The notes under the pieces were generated by a model. The model was not told the DNA's origin and ran no database searches. It worked only from the letters and a program-made list of their open reading frames with translations. A stretch of DNA of 64,000 nucleotides from Actinoplanes ianthinogenes (lineage in GTDB: Bacteria > Actinomycetota > Actinomycetes > Mycobacteriales > Micromonosporaceae): positions 8,252,501-8,316,500 of the forward strand of contig NZ_AP023356.1 in NCBI RefSeq assembly GCF_018324205.1, in the 5' to 3' direction. The position numbers and the translations under genes were made by a program. Below are positions 41,132-48,693 of the stretch, in pieces (position 1 is the stretch's first letter; each line of letters begins with the position of its first letter).

Positions 41132-41936
41132 GGTCGACGGTGGTGGGGTCGGCGCCGGCCAGGCCGAGGAAGAGCCAGGCGTGATAGGTGGGCACGATCA
41201 GCCGCCGCTCCAGCTCGGACAGTGGCCGCACCTCGTGGTATCCGCTGATCACGGCATCCTGGTAGCCACGCCAGGACAGGGCGAAATCGGCCACCAGCAG
41301 GCTGCGGTGGCTCGCCTCGAAGTCCAGCACGCCGGTCAGCCTGCCGTCCTCGAAGAGCAGGTTCCACGGTGCGAAGTCGCCGTGCAGCACGCCCCGCGGT
41401 GCGGCATCGGCCGGGTTCGCCGCGAACCACGCCAGGGTCGCCTCACGGCCGGCCAGCAGCAGGGCGCCGTCGTCCGGGTGCAGCTTTTCGTACGCCCGCA
41501 GCACGCGCTCCAGCTCCGGGTCGGCAAGGACCTCGACGGGCTCCCGGAACCCGCCCCGCTGCTCGGTGATCCCGGCCGTCGCGAGCGCGGCATGCACCTC
41601 GGCCAGCAGCCGCCCGCGCCGTCGCTGCTGACCGGGGCTGTCGGCGCCACCGGCGACCAGCGGCCGTCCGGGCAGCCGGTGAGTCAGCAGCCAGACGCCG
41701 TCCGGCGTGATCCAGGGCTCCTCGGCCGGCTCCGGGGTGGGCCAGCCCCGCTCCCGGAGCGCCGCCGCGACCCGCAGCGGGTATCCCCAGTCCGGCTGGC
41801 CGGCCGGATCGAGCCGTTGCAGGATGTACGGACGGCCGTCGCGGGTCGCCGCCCAGGTGTACGTCGACCGGGCGCTCAGCAGCGGGCCGGCGACCAGCCG
41901 CCACCGCGCACAGACCTCCGGATCCGGCACGCTCAC
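41088..41936 (-). CDS. APH-family phosphotransferase
   Basis: 282 residues from the GTG at 41936. The N-lobe includes WRLVAGPLLSARSTYTWAAT, and the catalytic loop reads RGVLHGDFAPWNLLFEDG with the metal-binding VLDFEASHRSLLVADFAL next. It is the kinase fold of aminoglycoside and choline phosphotransferases; a broad set of small molecules is possible and the substrate is unknown. The GTG overlaps the expected stop of the RNase H-like gene, and the frameshift in that gene makes the two appear as one 500-residue open frame, but they should be read as two proteins. Confidence 0.85.
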   Translation of the reverse strand: MSVPDPEVCARWRLVAGPLLSARSTYTWAATRDGRPYILQRLDPAGQPDWGYPLRVAAALRERGWPTPEPAEEPWITPDGVWLLTHRLPGRPLVAGGADSPGQQRRRGRLLAEVHAALATAGITEQRGGFREPVEVLADPELERVLRAYEKLHPDDGALLLAGREATLAWFAANPADAAPRGVLHGDFAPWNLLFEDGRLTGVLDFEASHRSLLVADFALSWRGYQDAVISGYHEVRPLSELERRLIVPTYHAWLFLGLAGADPTTVDLSWNAAHLRRRSAR

Positions 41937-42533
41937 CGTGACCCGCGTCCGGTGCAGGCGTAGCAGGCGCCCCGTCCTTCCGCGAGCACGTCGGCGACCG
42001 GCCGCCAGACGAGATCGTCCGGGGGTGCCGCCCCGCCGGGTGACCTTGCGCCAGCCGTCCAGCAGGGCCGGGCACTCACTGTTCACGTGGAAGACCGACC
42101 CGCCGTCGGTGGTCGCGACCCGAGCCGGGTAGCCGTCAGTGCGGGGCCGGCACTCGAAACACTGCCCGCGAAGCAGGTCGTGCAGGCAGCGTTCCCCGGT
42201 GCCGGGCAGGTTCCGCCGGGCGAGAGCCGCCGCGCGCTCCGCGTCCGGCGACGGCTCCGGGGTCCAGGTGATCTGATGCCGCGCGATCAGCGGCATCCCG
42301 GACAGGTCCGGCCGCACGTCTCCGGCGTGCACCCGCACGACGCACCCGCGGGTCAACGCCTCCAGCGCTGCCACCGCGGCGATGGTGATCAACTGCTCCG
42401 GTGTGGCCGCGGCCGGGCCGGCATCATGCAAGTCACGGTCATGCTCCCGATAACGGAGCACCGCCGCCCAGCCGGTGCCCCGTCCATCCGCTGCCCAGGC
42501 GAGCTGAACCCGCACCACGCGCTGATCCGCCAT
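41933..42533 (-). pseudogene. RNase H-like / zinc-ribbon protein, frameshifted near its 3' end
   Basis: From the ATG at 42533 one frame reads MADQRVVRVQLAWAADGRGT, a region like an RNase HI-type or related alpha/beta fold, then VFHVNSECPALLDGWRKVTR. At the GGGGG run at 42021-42025 the frame shifts: the next frame gives DDLVWRPVADVLAEGRGACY and ACTGRGSR, then a stop at 41933. The paired ECPALL and ACYACTG cysteines look like one zinc-binding C-terminus, which strongly suggests the true gene is a single frame of about 200 residues. A missing base (or sequencing error) fuses it with the phosphotransferase. Homologous small actinobacterial proteins have the same VFH...CPALL ending, as I recall. 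Confidence 0.65.
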
Positions 42534-42669
42534 CCGCTCCCCGCATCGTCGACGGCCATCGATGTCCTGAATGTAGCGTCCTCGGTGCACGTACGGGGTT
42601 GCGCTTGTCTACGGCTGAACTGGTGGAAATCACGCCGGATCGAGGGATCGGCGGGCGTGGTGATGATCA

Positions 42670-45213
42670 ATGAGTGATCGTACGGTGACGGTCATGTCCG
42701 TACCGTTCGATCTTTGGGGCCAGCGGGGCTGGGCCGGCACGGAAGTCGTCGGCGAGTCGCACTACTCGGCGGCGCTGCGGGCCCTGTTCGACGCGAAGCT
42801 CCCACCCGGCGGCACCGAGCTCACGGTCACCGCCCAGCTGATGCCGGAGCCGCTGAACAAACACGACCGCAACGCCGTCGCGGTGTGGATCGGGTCCGCC
42901 CAGGTCGGCTATCTGCCCCGGCAGTCGGCGGCCGAGTACGCGCCTGTCCTGATGGGACTGGTGGCGCGCGGGTGGACTCCGCAGGTGTCGGCGCGCGTCT
43001 GGGGATCGCGGTGGGGTTCGGGCGAGTTCGCCGGTTCGGTACGCCTGGAGCTGGCAGAACCGCACCTGCTCGTTCCGGTGAACCGGCCACCGGCCCAGCC
43101 GCACCGGCTGCTGCCCACGGGCGGGGCGATCCAGGTGACCGGTGAGGAGCACCACCTGGAGGTGCTGGCGTCCTGGCTGCGCCCGGAGGGCGAGTGCTGG
43201 GTGCATGCCACGCTGCACGAGCTCACCGAACAACTGGCTCGTAGCTCGCGCACCGTGGTCGAGGTACGGATCGACGGTGCGCGCGTCGGGCAGCTCACGC
43301 CACGGATGAGCGGTGAGGTGCTGGCCGCGGTCCGGCACCTCGACGAGCGAGGGCTGGTCGCCGCTGCGCGAGCGATCGTCAAGGGGAACCGGATCAAGAC
43401 CGAAGTGGTTCTGTACGTGGCCCGGGCGCATGAGCTGCCGGAGAGCTGGCTCGTCGCGCCACCTGCGGTCGCCCCGCACCCGCGGCAACCCGCGACCGTG
43501 CCGCCCGCGCCCGTGATCATGCCGTCCGCGCCTGTCGCCGTGCCGCCCGCATCTGCGGCCGTGCCGCCCGCGCCGGTGGTCGTGCCGTCCGCGCCGGTGG
43601 CCACGCCGCCCGCGCCGGTTGCCGCGCCGGTTGCCGTGCCGGCTCCGGCCGCTGAGACCGCGGTACTGCCGGCGCCCACGGTGCCGGCGCAGGTCGGCCA
43701 GCGGACCGTGCCGATCGTGCCGCCTGTTGCCGCCCCGGCTGTCCCGGCACCACGCACGACCGGGTCGCCCGCCGTGCCGGTGATCCCGGCCGCGGGGACG
43801 CCCGGTCACGGCGTACCGGAAACGCCGTTGATCGAAGCGCAACCAGCGGCGATGCCGCGTTTCAACCCGCCGCCGAACTGGCCTGCCCCGCCGCCCGGAT
43901 GGAGCCCGTCGCCCGGTTGGACGCCGGACCCCGCCTGGGGACCGGCGCCGCCCGGGTGGCAACTCTGGATCGAGGAGCCGCGACCGGACGCGGACATCCC
44001 GCTCTTCGGTGCGCGGGGTAAGGCGCGGGAACTGGCCGCCGAGATCGAGAAGCTGACTGCCGAGCGGGCCGAACTGGCGCGGCTCGGCCTGTTCGAGATC
44101 AGGGACCTGGCCGAGCATCGCGACAGACTGCTCCGCGATGTCGGCGAGCTGCACCAGCGCCTGGACGCAGTGCGGCAGCAGGTGGTCGTCACCGAGGAGC
44201 AGGCGTTGCTGCAGGAGGCCGGGATCTACCGGTACCAGCACCCGCTCAGCGACGCGGTCGCCTACCAGGATGCCCTCGCCCGGCTCCAGGAACAGATCAG
44301 GGTGATGGCCAAACCGGACGGCGGCGCGGTGCTCGCCGCCTCCGGGTGGACGGTCAACGGCTCGGCGGCGCAGGGCCGCACCATGCTGCGCGATTATGCG
44401 AAGTTGATGCTGCGCGCCTACAACGCCGAGGCCGACAACCTGGTCCGGACGTTGAAGCCCTACAAGCTGGAGGCGGCAGTCGAACGGCTCGGAAAGGTGG
44501 CCGCCACGATCGCCCGGCTCGGCAAGACGATGGACATCCGGATCTCCGAGCAGTATCACCGGCTGAGGGTGCAGGAGCTCGGACTGACCGCTGACCACCA
44601 GGAGAAACTCGCCGGGGAGAAGGCGCGGGAGCGGGACGAGAAAGCGCGGCTGCGCGAGGAACGGCAGCTTCAGCAGGAGATCGAGCGCGAGCGTGCCCGG
44701 CTGGACAAAGAACGGCAGCACTATGCGAACGCCTTGGCGGCGGTGCAGGCCAACGGTGATGACCTGGGGGCGGCGCAGCTGCGGGAACGGCTCGCCGAGA
44801 TCGATGCCGCGATCCAGGACGTCGACTACCGGGCCGCGAACGTCCGGGCCGGCTACGTGTACGTCATCTCCAACCTCGGCGCCTTCGGCGAGAACATGGT
44901 CAAGGTCGGTATGACCCGGCGCCTCGACCCGATGGACCGCGTCCGGGAACTCGGTGACGCCTCGGTGCCGTTCGGTTTTGACGTGCACGCGCTGTTCTTC
45001 TCCGACGACGCGGCCGGCATCGAGGCGCAGATGCACGCCCGGCTCGCTGATCGCCGGGTCAACCTGGTCAATCAGCGGCGGGAGTTCTTCTATGCGACCC
45101 CGGCCGAGGCGAAACGACACTTGCTGGAGCTGACCGGCAGCCTGCTTCAGTACGAGGAGACCCCACCCGCTCTGGAGTACCGCCAGAGCCGCACCCAGGC
45201 GCGTCGCGGATGA
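42670..45213 (+). CDS. HIRAN-like / DUF4041-like / GIY-YIG (Mug113, T5orf172) nuclease; SNIPE-related candidate
   Basis: 847 residues in several parts. About 25-110 is HIRAN-like: VVGESHYSAALRALFDAKLP, PLNKHDRNAVAVWIGSAQVG, YLPRQSAAEYAPVL. A second, weaker copy covers about 150-255. About 262-435 is a proline/alanine/valine-rich linker that ends in NWPAPPPGW. About 440-515 is coiled coil. About 514-650 resembles DUF4041 (GIYRYQHPLSDAVAYQDALA and LRDYAKLMLRAYNAEADNLV), then a charged coiled coil to about 715. The end, about 727-815, is a Mug113-type GIY-YIG nuclease: GYVYVISNLG, VKVGMTRRLDP, VRELGDASVPFGFDVHALFF, the Glu in GIEAQMHARL, and NLVNQRREFFY. The catalytic residues appear intact. No membrane helix was seen. 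The ATGA overlap couples it to the next ABM gene. Confidence 0.82.
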   Translation: MSDRTVTVMSVPFDLWGQRGWAGTEVVGESHYSAALRALFDAKLPPGGTELTVTAQLMPEPLNKHDRNAVAVWIGSAQVGYLPRQSAAEYAPVLMGLVARGWTPQVSARVWGSRWGSGEFAGSVRLELAEPHLLVPVNRPPAQPHRLLPTGGAIQVTGEEHHLEVLASWLRPEGECWVHATLHELTEQLARSSRTVVEVRIDGARVGQLTPRMSGEVLAAVRHLDERGLVAAARAIVKGNRIKTEVVLYVARAHELPESWLVAPPAVAPHPRQPATVPPAPVIMPSAPVAVPPASAAVPPAPVVVPSAPVATPPAPVAAPVAVPAPAAETAVLPAPTVPAQVGQRTVPIVPPVAAPAVPAPRTTGSPAVPVIPAAGTPGHGVPETPLIEAQPAAMPRFNPPPNWPAPPPGWSPSPGWTPDPAWGPAPPGWQLWIEEPRPDADIPLFGARGKARELAAEIEKLTAERAELARLGLFEIRDLAEHRDRLLRDVGELHQRLDAVRQQVVVTEEQALLQEAGIYRYQHPLSDAVAYQDALARLQEQIRVMAKPDGGAVLAASGWTVNGSAAQGRTMLRDYAKLMLRAYNAEADNLVRTLKPYKLEAAVERLGKVAATIARLGKTMDIRISEQYHRLRVQELGLTADHQEKLAGEKARERDEKARLREERQLQQEIERERARLDKERQHYANALAAVQANGDDLGAAQLRERLAEIDAAIQDVDYRAANVRAGYVYVISNLGAFGENMVKVGMTRRLDPMDRVRELGDASVPFGFDVHALFFSDDAAGIEAQMHARLADRRVNLVNQRREFFYATPAEAKRHLLELTGSLLQYEETPPALEYRQSRTQARRG

Positions 45214-45524
45214 TCGCGCGGATCTGGCGGGGGTGGGCGCCGGCCACGACAGCCGATGATTACCAGCGGCACTACGCGGCGGAGGTGGCCGGGCATCTGC
45301 GGCGGGTGCCGGGGTTTCGCGGGGCTCGGCTGTTGCGGGTGTGGGAGGGGGACGAGGTCCGGTTCACGTCGGTCGTGTTCTTCGACGGGATGGACGACGT
45401 GCGGGCGTTCGCGGGGGAGCGGTACGAGCGCGCGGTCGTCGAGGAGGCGGCGCGGCGGGTGCTGAGCCGCTGGGACGAGACCGTGGTGCACGAGGAGGTG
45501 GCGATCACGGTCGTGCCCGGTTGA
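45210..45524 (+). CDS. ABM-type monooxygenase domain protein coupled to the nuclease
   Basis: 104-residue protein: MIARIWRGWAPATTADDYQR, HLRRVPGFRGARLLRVWEGD and FTSVVFFDGMDDVRAFAGER, the dimeric alpha-beta barrel fold of antibiotic biosynthesis monooxygenases. Its ATG overlaps the stop of the GIY-YIG gene by 4 bases, so translation is probably coupled. That is odd because the families are unrelated. The function is unknown; it may be a coincidence of compact packing. Its 3' end overlaps the convergent MFS gene by 20 bases. Confidence 0.83.
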   Translation: MIARIWRGWAPATTADDYQRHYAAEVAGHLRRVPGFRGARLLRVWEGDEVRFTSVVFFDGMDDVRAFAGERYERAVVEEAARRVLSRWDETVVHEEVAITVVPG

Positions 45525-46707
45525 CGGGGCCGGGGACCAGCACGGCGCAGAGCGTGGTGGCGGCGCCGGCCACGCCGATGGCCAGGGCCGGGGTGGTGAA
45601 CTGGGCCACGGTGCCGAGGAGCACCGGCGAGACGCCCTGCAACGTCATCAGGCCCGTGGAGAGCAGGGCGAACATCTGGCCGCGGCGGGGCTCCGGGGTC
45701 GCCTCCAGCAGCGGGCGTTGCAGGCCCAGCTGGAAGGCGTGTCCCGTACCGGAAATGATCAAAACCGTGAGGGTCGCGCCCAGCGGAAGCCCCGCGGCCA
45801 GCACCGCGAGCGGCCCACCGGCCAGCAGCACCAGTGGCGCGGCGAGGCGCTCGCGGCGGGCCGGGCGCACCCATCGGCCGACGACCAGGTCGCCGAGCAG
45901 CATCCCGATCGGCAGCGCGGCCATCAGTGCCCCCGCCGCCCCGGCCGGGAAGTCGCGCGCGGTGGCGTAGGCGACCAGCAGCGCCTCGGCGCCCGCCACG
46001 CACGCCGACGGCAGCCACTGGACCAGCAGCAGGCGGCGGATCAGCGGGTCGCCGAGCAGGGCGCGGGCGCCGTGCAGGCTGGCCCGCACCGCCGAGCCGC
46101 GCTCCCCGGGCGAGCTCTCCAGGTCGGGAAGGCCGACGCGTACGATCAGCGCCGCCAGCACGTGCCCACCGGCCGCGACGAGCAGCGCCTGCCGCGGCCC
46201 GGCCGTGGCGACCGCGACGCCGCCGAACGCCAGGCCGAGCAGCTGCGCCCCGGAGGACGCGGCGTTGAACACCGCGCGTCCGAGCACGTAGGCGTCCCCG
46301 GTCAGCACGTCGGCGACCAGCCGGCTGGTCGCGCCCATGAACACCGGCGTCCCGCAGGCGACCAGCCCGATCACCGCCAGCTGCACCGCGACCGGCACGT
46401 CGGCCAGCGCGATCAGCAGCGCCGCCGCCCCGCCGGACAGATAGCCGGCGACGATCAGCGGCCGTGGCCGGACCCGGTCGGTCAGCGCGCCGAGCAGCAG
46501 TCCACCGGCCAGCTGCGGCAGGAACCCGGCCGCGAACGCCAGCGCGCTCCACAGCGCCGACCCGGTGCGCTCGAAGACGAACACCGACAGCGCGAAGATC
46601 CGCAGCGATTCGGCCGCGATCGCCGCGGTGCGGGCCAGGAACAGCACCCGGAACCGCGGTTCGGCGAAGACCTCGCGGTAGGTCGCTCCGCGCTCGGCAA
46701 CACTCAT
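45505..46707 (-). CDS. MFS transporter
   Basis: 400-residue membrane protein of the major facilitator superfamily. The early segment VLFLARTAAIAAESLRIFAL, the loop LTDRVRPRPLIVAGYLSGG and matching text in the second half (RWVRPARRERLAAPLVLLAG) are typical. About twelve hydrophobic segments are present. The ATG at 46707 (MSVAERGATYREV) was chosen since the longer open frame to 46848 runs into the divergent regulator's promoter. It is divergent from the HTH regulator at 46774 and so is probably its target. The substrate is unknown. Confidence 0.9.
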   Translation of the reverse strand: MSVAERGATYREVFAEPRFRVLFLARTAAIAAESLRIFALSVFVFERTGSALWSALAFAAGFLPQLAGGLLLGALTDRVRPRPLIVAGYLSGGAAALLIALADVPVAVQLAVIGLVACGTPVFMGATSRLVADVLTGDAYVLGRAVFNAASSGAQLLGLAFGGVAVATAGPRQALLVAAGGHVLAALIVRVGLPDLESSPGERGSAVRASLHGARALLGDPLIRRLLLVQWLPSACVAGAEALLVAYATARDFPAGAAGALMAALPIGMLLGDLVVGRWVRPARRERLAAPLVLLAGGPLAVLAAGLPLGATLTVLIISGTGHAFQLGLQRPLLEATPEPRRGQMFALLSTGLMTLQGVSPVLLGTVAQFTTPALAIGVAGAATTLCAVLVPGPVNRARP

Positions 46708-46760
46708 GCCCCGACGATGTCGGTGGCAGCTCGCGGGCGCGACAGATTCGCCAGGTGGCG

Positions 46761-46766
46761 TAACGT
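46761..46766 (+). promoter_or_regulatory. -10 box (TAACGT) for the HTH regulator, leaderless spacing
   Basis: TAACGT is followed by 7 bases and the GTG at 46774. No ribosome binding site lies in between. Confidence 0.6.
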
Positions 46767-46773
46767 CAAGCCG

Positions 46774-47757
46774 GTGCTGCGCTTCGAGGTGGATGCCGAG
46801 GACCTGCTGCGGACCCGGTTCGCGGTGTCGCCGATCTTCGAGCTGCAATCGCTGATCCGGGTCCTGGCGCTGCCCGCGCCGGGCCTGCCGGAGTCCTGGC
46901 TGTCCCGATTCCGGCCCGCTTTCGATCAGCTGCGCGAGCAGCCCGGCCTGGCCGCGTCACTGGCCCTGAAGACCGCCAAGTCCGGGGCCAACTTCTACGC
47001 ACCGCCGCCGCGCGGCATGGCCCAGACCATCGAACAGGATCTTGACGCGATCCGGTCCTGGCCGCTCGGCGCGGCCCGCGAGGAGATCGACTGGTATCTG
47101 GCCCGCCGCCGGGTCACGGCCGAGACCAGAGCTTTCCTGTACGCCGGGGACGTGCTCGACCGGTTCGCCGGTTTCCTGGAGCTCGCCTGGTCGGCCCTGC
47201 TCGCCGCGGAGTGGCCGCAGATGCGCGCGGTCTGCGAGCGCGACGTCGTGCACCGCGCCGCCGAGCTGGGCCGCTCCGGTTGGGCGGCGGCCCTGGCCGG
47301 TCTCGGCCCACGGGTCCGCTGGCACGACAGCGGCATCGAGTTGTCCGCGCACACCGGCCCGGCCGGCGCGCTCGGCGGCGCCGGCCTGCTGCTCGTCCCG
47401 TCGGTGCTGATCTGGCCCGGCACGGCGGTCTTCGGCGACGACCCGTGGCCGAAAGCGGTCATCTATCCGGCGCGCGGCGTCGGTGCCCTGTTCGAGCCAG
47501 CCCCGCCCACCGTCCCGGACGCCCTGGCCGCGCTGCTCGGCCGCAGCCGGGCCCGGCTGCTCGCCGCCCTCGCCGAGCCGGCCAGCACCACCCAGCTGGC
47601 GGCGGTCTTCGGGCTGGCCACCGGCGCGGTCGGTGACCACCTGGCGGTCCTGCACCGGGCGGGCCTGGTGAGCCGCGCCCGGTCCGGGCGGTCCGTCCTT
47701 TATGCCCGCACGGTATTGGGTGATCAGGTGCTTCGTGGCAGCGCGGGGGTCCGATGA
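46774..47757 (+). CDS. ArsR-type winged-helix regulator with a large N-terminal DUF5937-like region
   Basis: 327 residues from the GTG at 46774. Residues 1-240 form an alpha/beta region of the DUF5937 type (LRFEVDAEDLLRTRFAVSPI, FELQSLIRVLALPAPGLPES). Residues about 245-320 are a winged helix: ALLGRSRARLLAALAEPAST, TQLAAVFGLATGAVGDHLAV, LHRAGLVSRARSGRSVLYAR. The domain order, with HTH at the C-terminus, is unusual for ArsR but standard for this group. It is divergent from the MFS transporter, 66 bases away, and probably controls it. The inducing signal is unknown. Confidence 0.87.
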   Translation: MLRFEVDAEDLLRTRFAVSPIFELQSLIRVLALPAPGLPESWLSRFRPAFDQLREQPGLAASLALKTAKSGANFYAPPPRGMAQTIEQDLDAIRSWPLGAAREEIDWYLARRRVTAETRAFLYAGDVLDRFAGFLELAWSALLAAEWPQMRAVCERDVVHRAAELGRSGWAAALAGLGPRVRWHDSGIELSAHTGPAGALGGAGLLLVPSVLIWPGTAVFGDDPWPKAVIYPARGVGALFEPAPPTVPDALAALLGRSRARLLAALAEPASTTQLAAVFGLATGAVGDHLAVLHRAGLVSRARSGRSVLYARTVLGDQVLRGSAGVR

Positions 47758-48092
47758 GCCGGCGTTGCGGGTGTCCCGTGACTCGTTGAGGTGCTCCACG
47801 GCGGGTGGCGGCCCCGAGGCTGGTGGTCACCGTCGCGGCCGGCGCTCACGGGACCGTGGCTGGTCACGGTCTGCGTTCCGGGCCACGGGTCTGGCGGTCA
47901 CCGTCGCGGCCGCCGCTCGCGGTCCGCTCCGCCGGCAGCGTGCGGTCCGCGATTCAGATGCGGTCTGCGGCGGTGCCAGTTCCCGGTACGCCGATCGTGT
48001 GCTCACACCGCCCCACCGCGATGTACCCCGCTCACGTACGCAGCCGTTGTCCCGCCCCGCAACGCAACCCCCAACCCGGGCTGGCGCCCAGG
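47758..48092. other. 335-bp region with no recognised gene
   Basis: Only degenerate, repeated GC-rich text is visible, such as GGTCACCGTCGCGGCC at about 47825 and again at about 47897. Open frames here are extensions of the repeat region. No promoter or gene could be supported. Confidence 0.5.
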
Positions 48093-48527
48093 GCCCTATC
48101 GCGGGCGTGGTTAGGGCGGTCAGTGCCAGCTCGTGGTTGCCGGCTGGCGTTCAGAGCCCTATCGCGGGCGTGGTTAGGGCCGTCAGCGCCAGCCCGTGGT
48201 TGCCGGCTGGCGCTCAGAGCCCTATTCCGGGGGTGGTTAGGGCCGTCAGTGCCAGCTCGCGGTTGCGGGCTGGCGTTCAGAGCCCTATCGCGGGGGTGGT
48301 TAGGGCCGTCAGCGCCAGCCCGTGGTTGCCGGCTGGCGTTCAGAGCCCTATCGCGGGGGTGGTTAGGGCTGTCAGTGCCAGCTGGTGGTTGCGGGCTGGC
48401 GTTCAGGGCCCTGTTGCGGGGGTGGTTAGGGCCGTCAGTGCCAGCCCGTGGTTGCGGGCTGGCGCTCAGAGCCCTATCGCGGGCTTGGTTAGGGCGGTCA
48501 GCACCAGCAGGCCTGGTTCCGGGGTCG
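48093..48527. repeat. 63-bp hairpin-containing tandem repeat, six units and a partial seventh
   Basis: Units start at 48093, 48156, 48219, 48282, 48345, 48408 and 48471. Each starts GCCCTATCGCGGGCGTGG and holds two inverted repeats: GCCCTA with TAGGGC, and GCCAGC with GCTGGC. Both could fold as hairpins in RNA or single-stranded DNA. Units differ at about 3-8 positions. The unit keeps frame on the plus strand and makes a spurious 21-residue peptide repeat. Confidence 0.9.
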
Positions 48528-48693
48528 GGGGAGAAACGCACCCCGCGGCTGGTTGTCCACAGGGGCTGATGGGGGGTGCGATTTTCCGCGACAATGGCAG
48601 GTGGTGGTGGCACCCCCCTTAGGGAGGGTGGGCTCTGCGTGGACGGGGTTGGGCGCGGCCGCGGTCCGGCGGGGAGCGGCCGCGCTCGGTGGA

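Noticed and set aside
41088..42590. A genuine RNase H-kinase fusion protein
   Set aside because: The next frame restores a Cys pair and a stop overlapping the kinase start, so the fusion is better explained by a frameshift.
42670..42760. An N-terminal membrane anchor on the nuclease, as in SNIPE
   Set aside because: The first 100 residues have no long hydrophobic stretch.
48093..48527. CRISPR-like array
   Set aside because: Units are directly tandem, 63 bp and without unique spacers; no cas genes seen.
47702..48622. Plus-strand protein made of 21-residue repeats
   Set aside because: Only the 63-bp repeat read in frame; no ribosome binding site and the same arrays elsewhere are non-coding.
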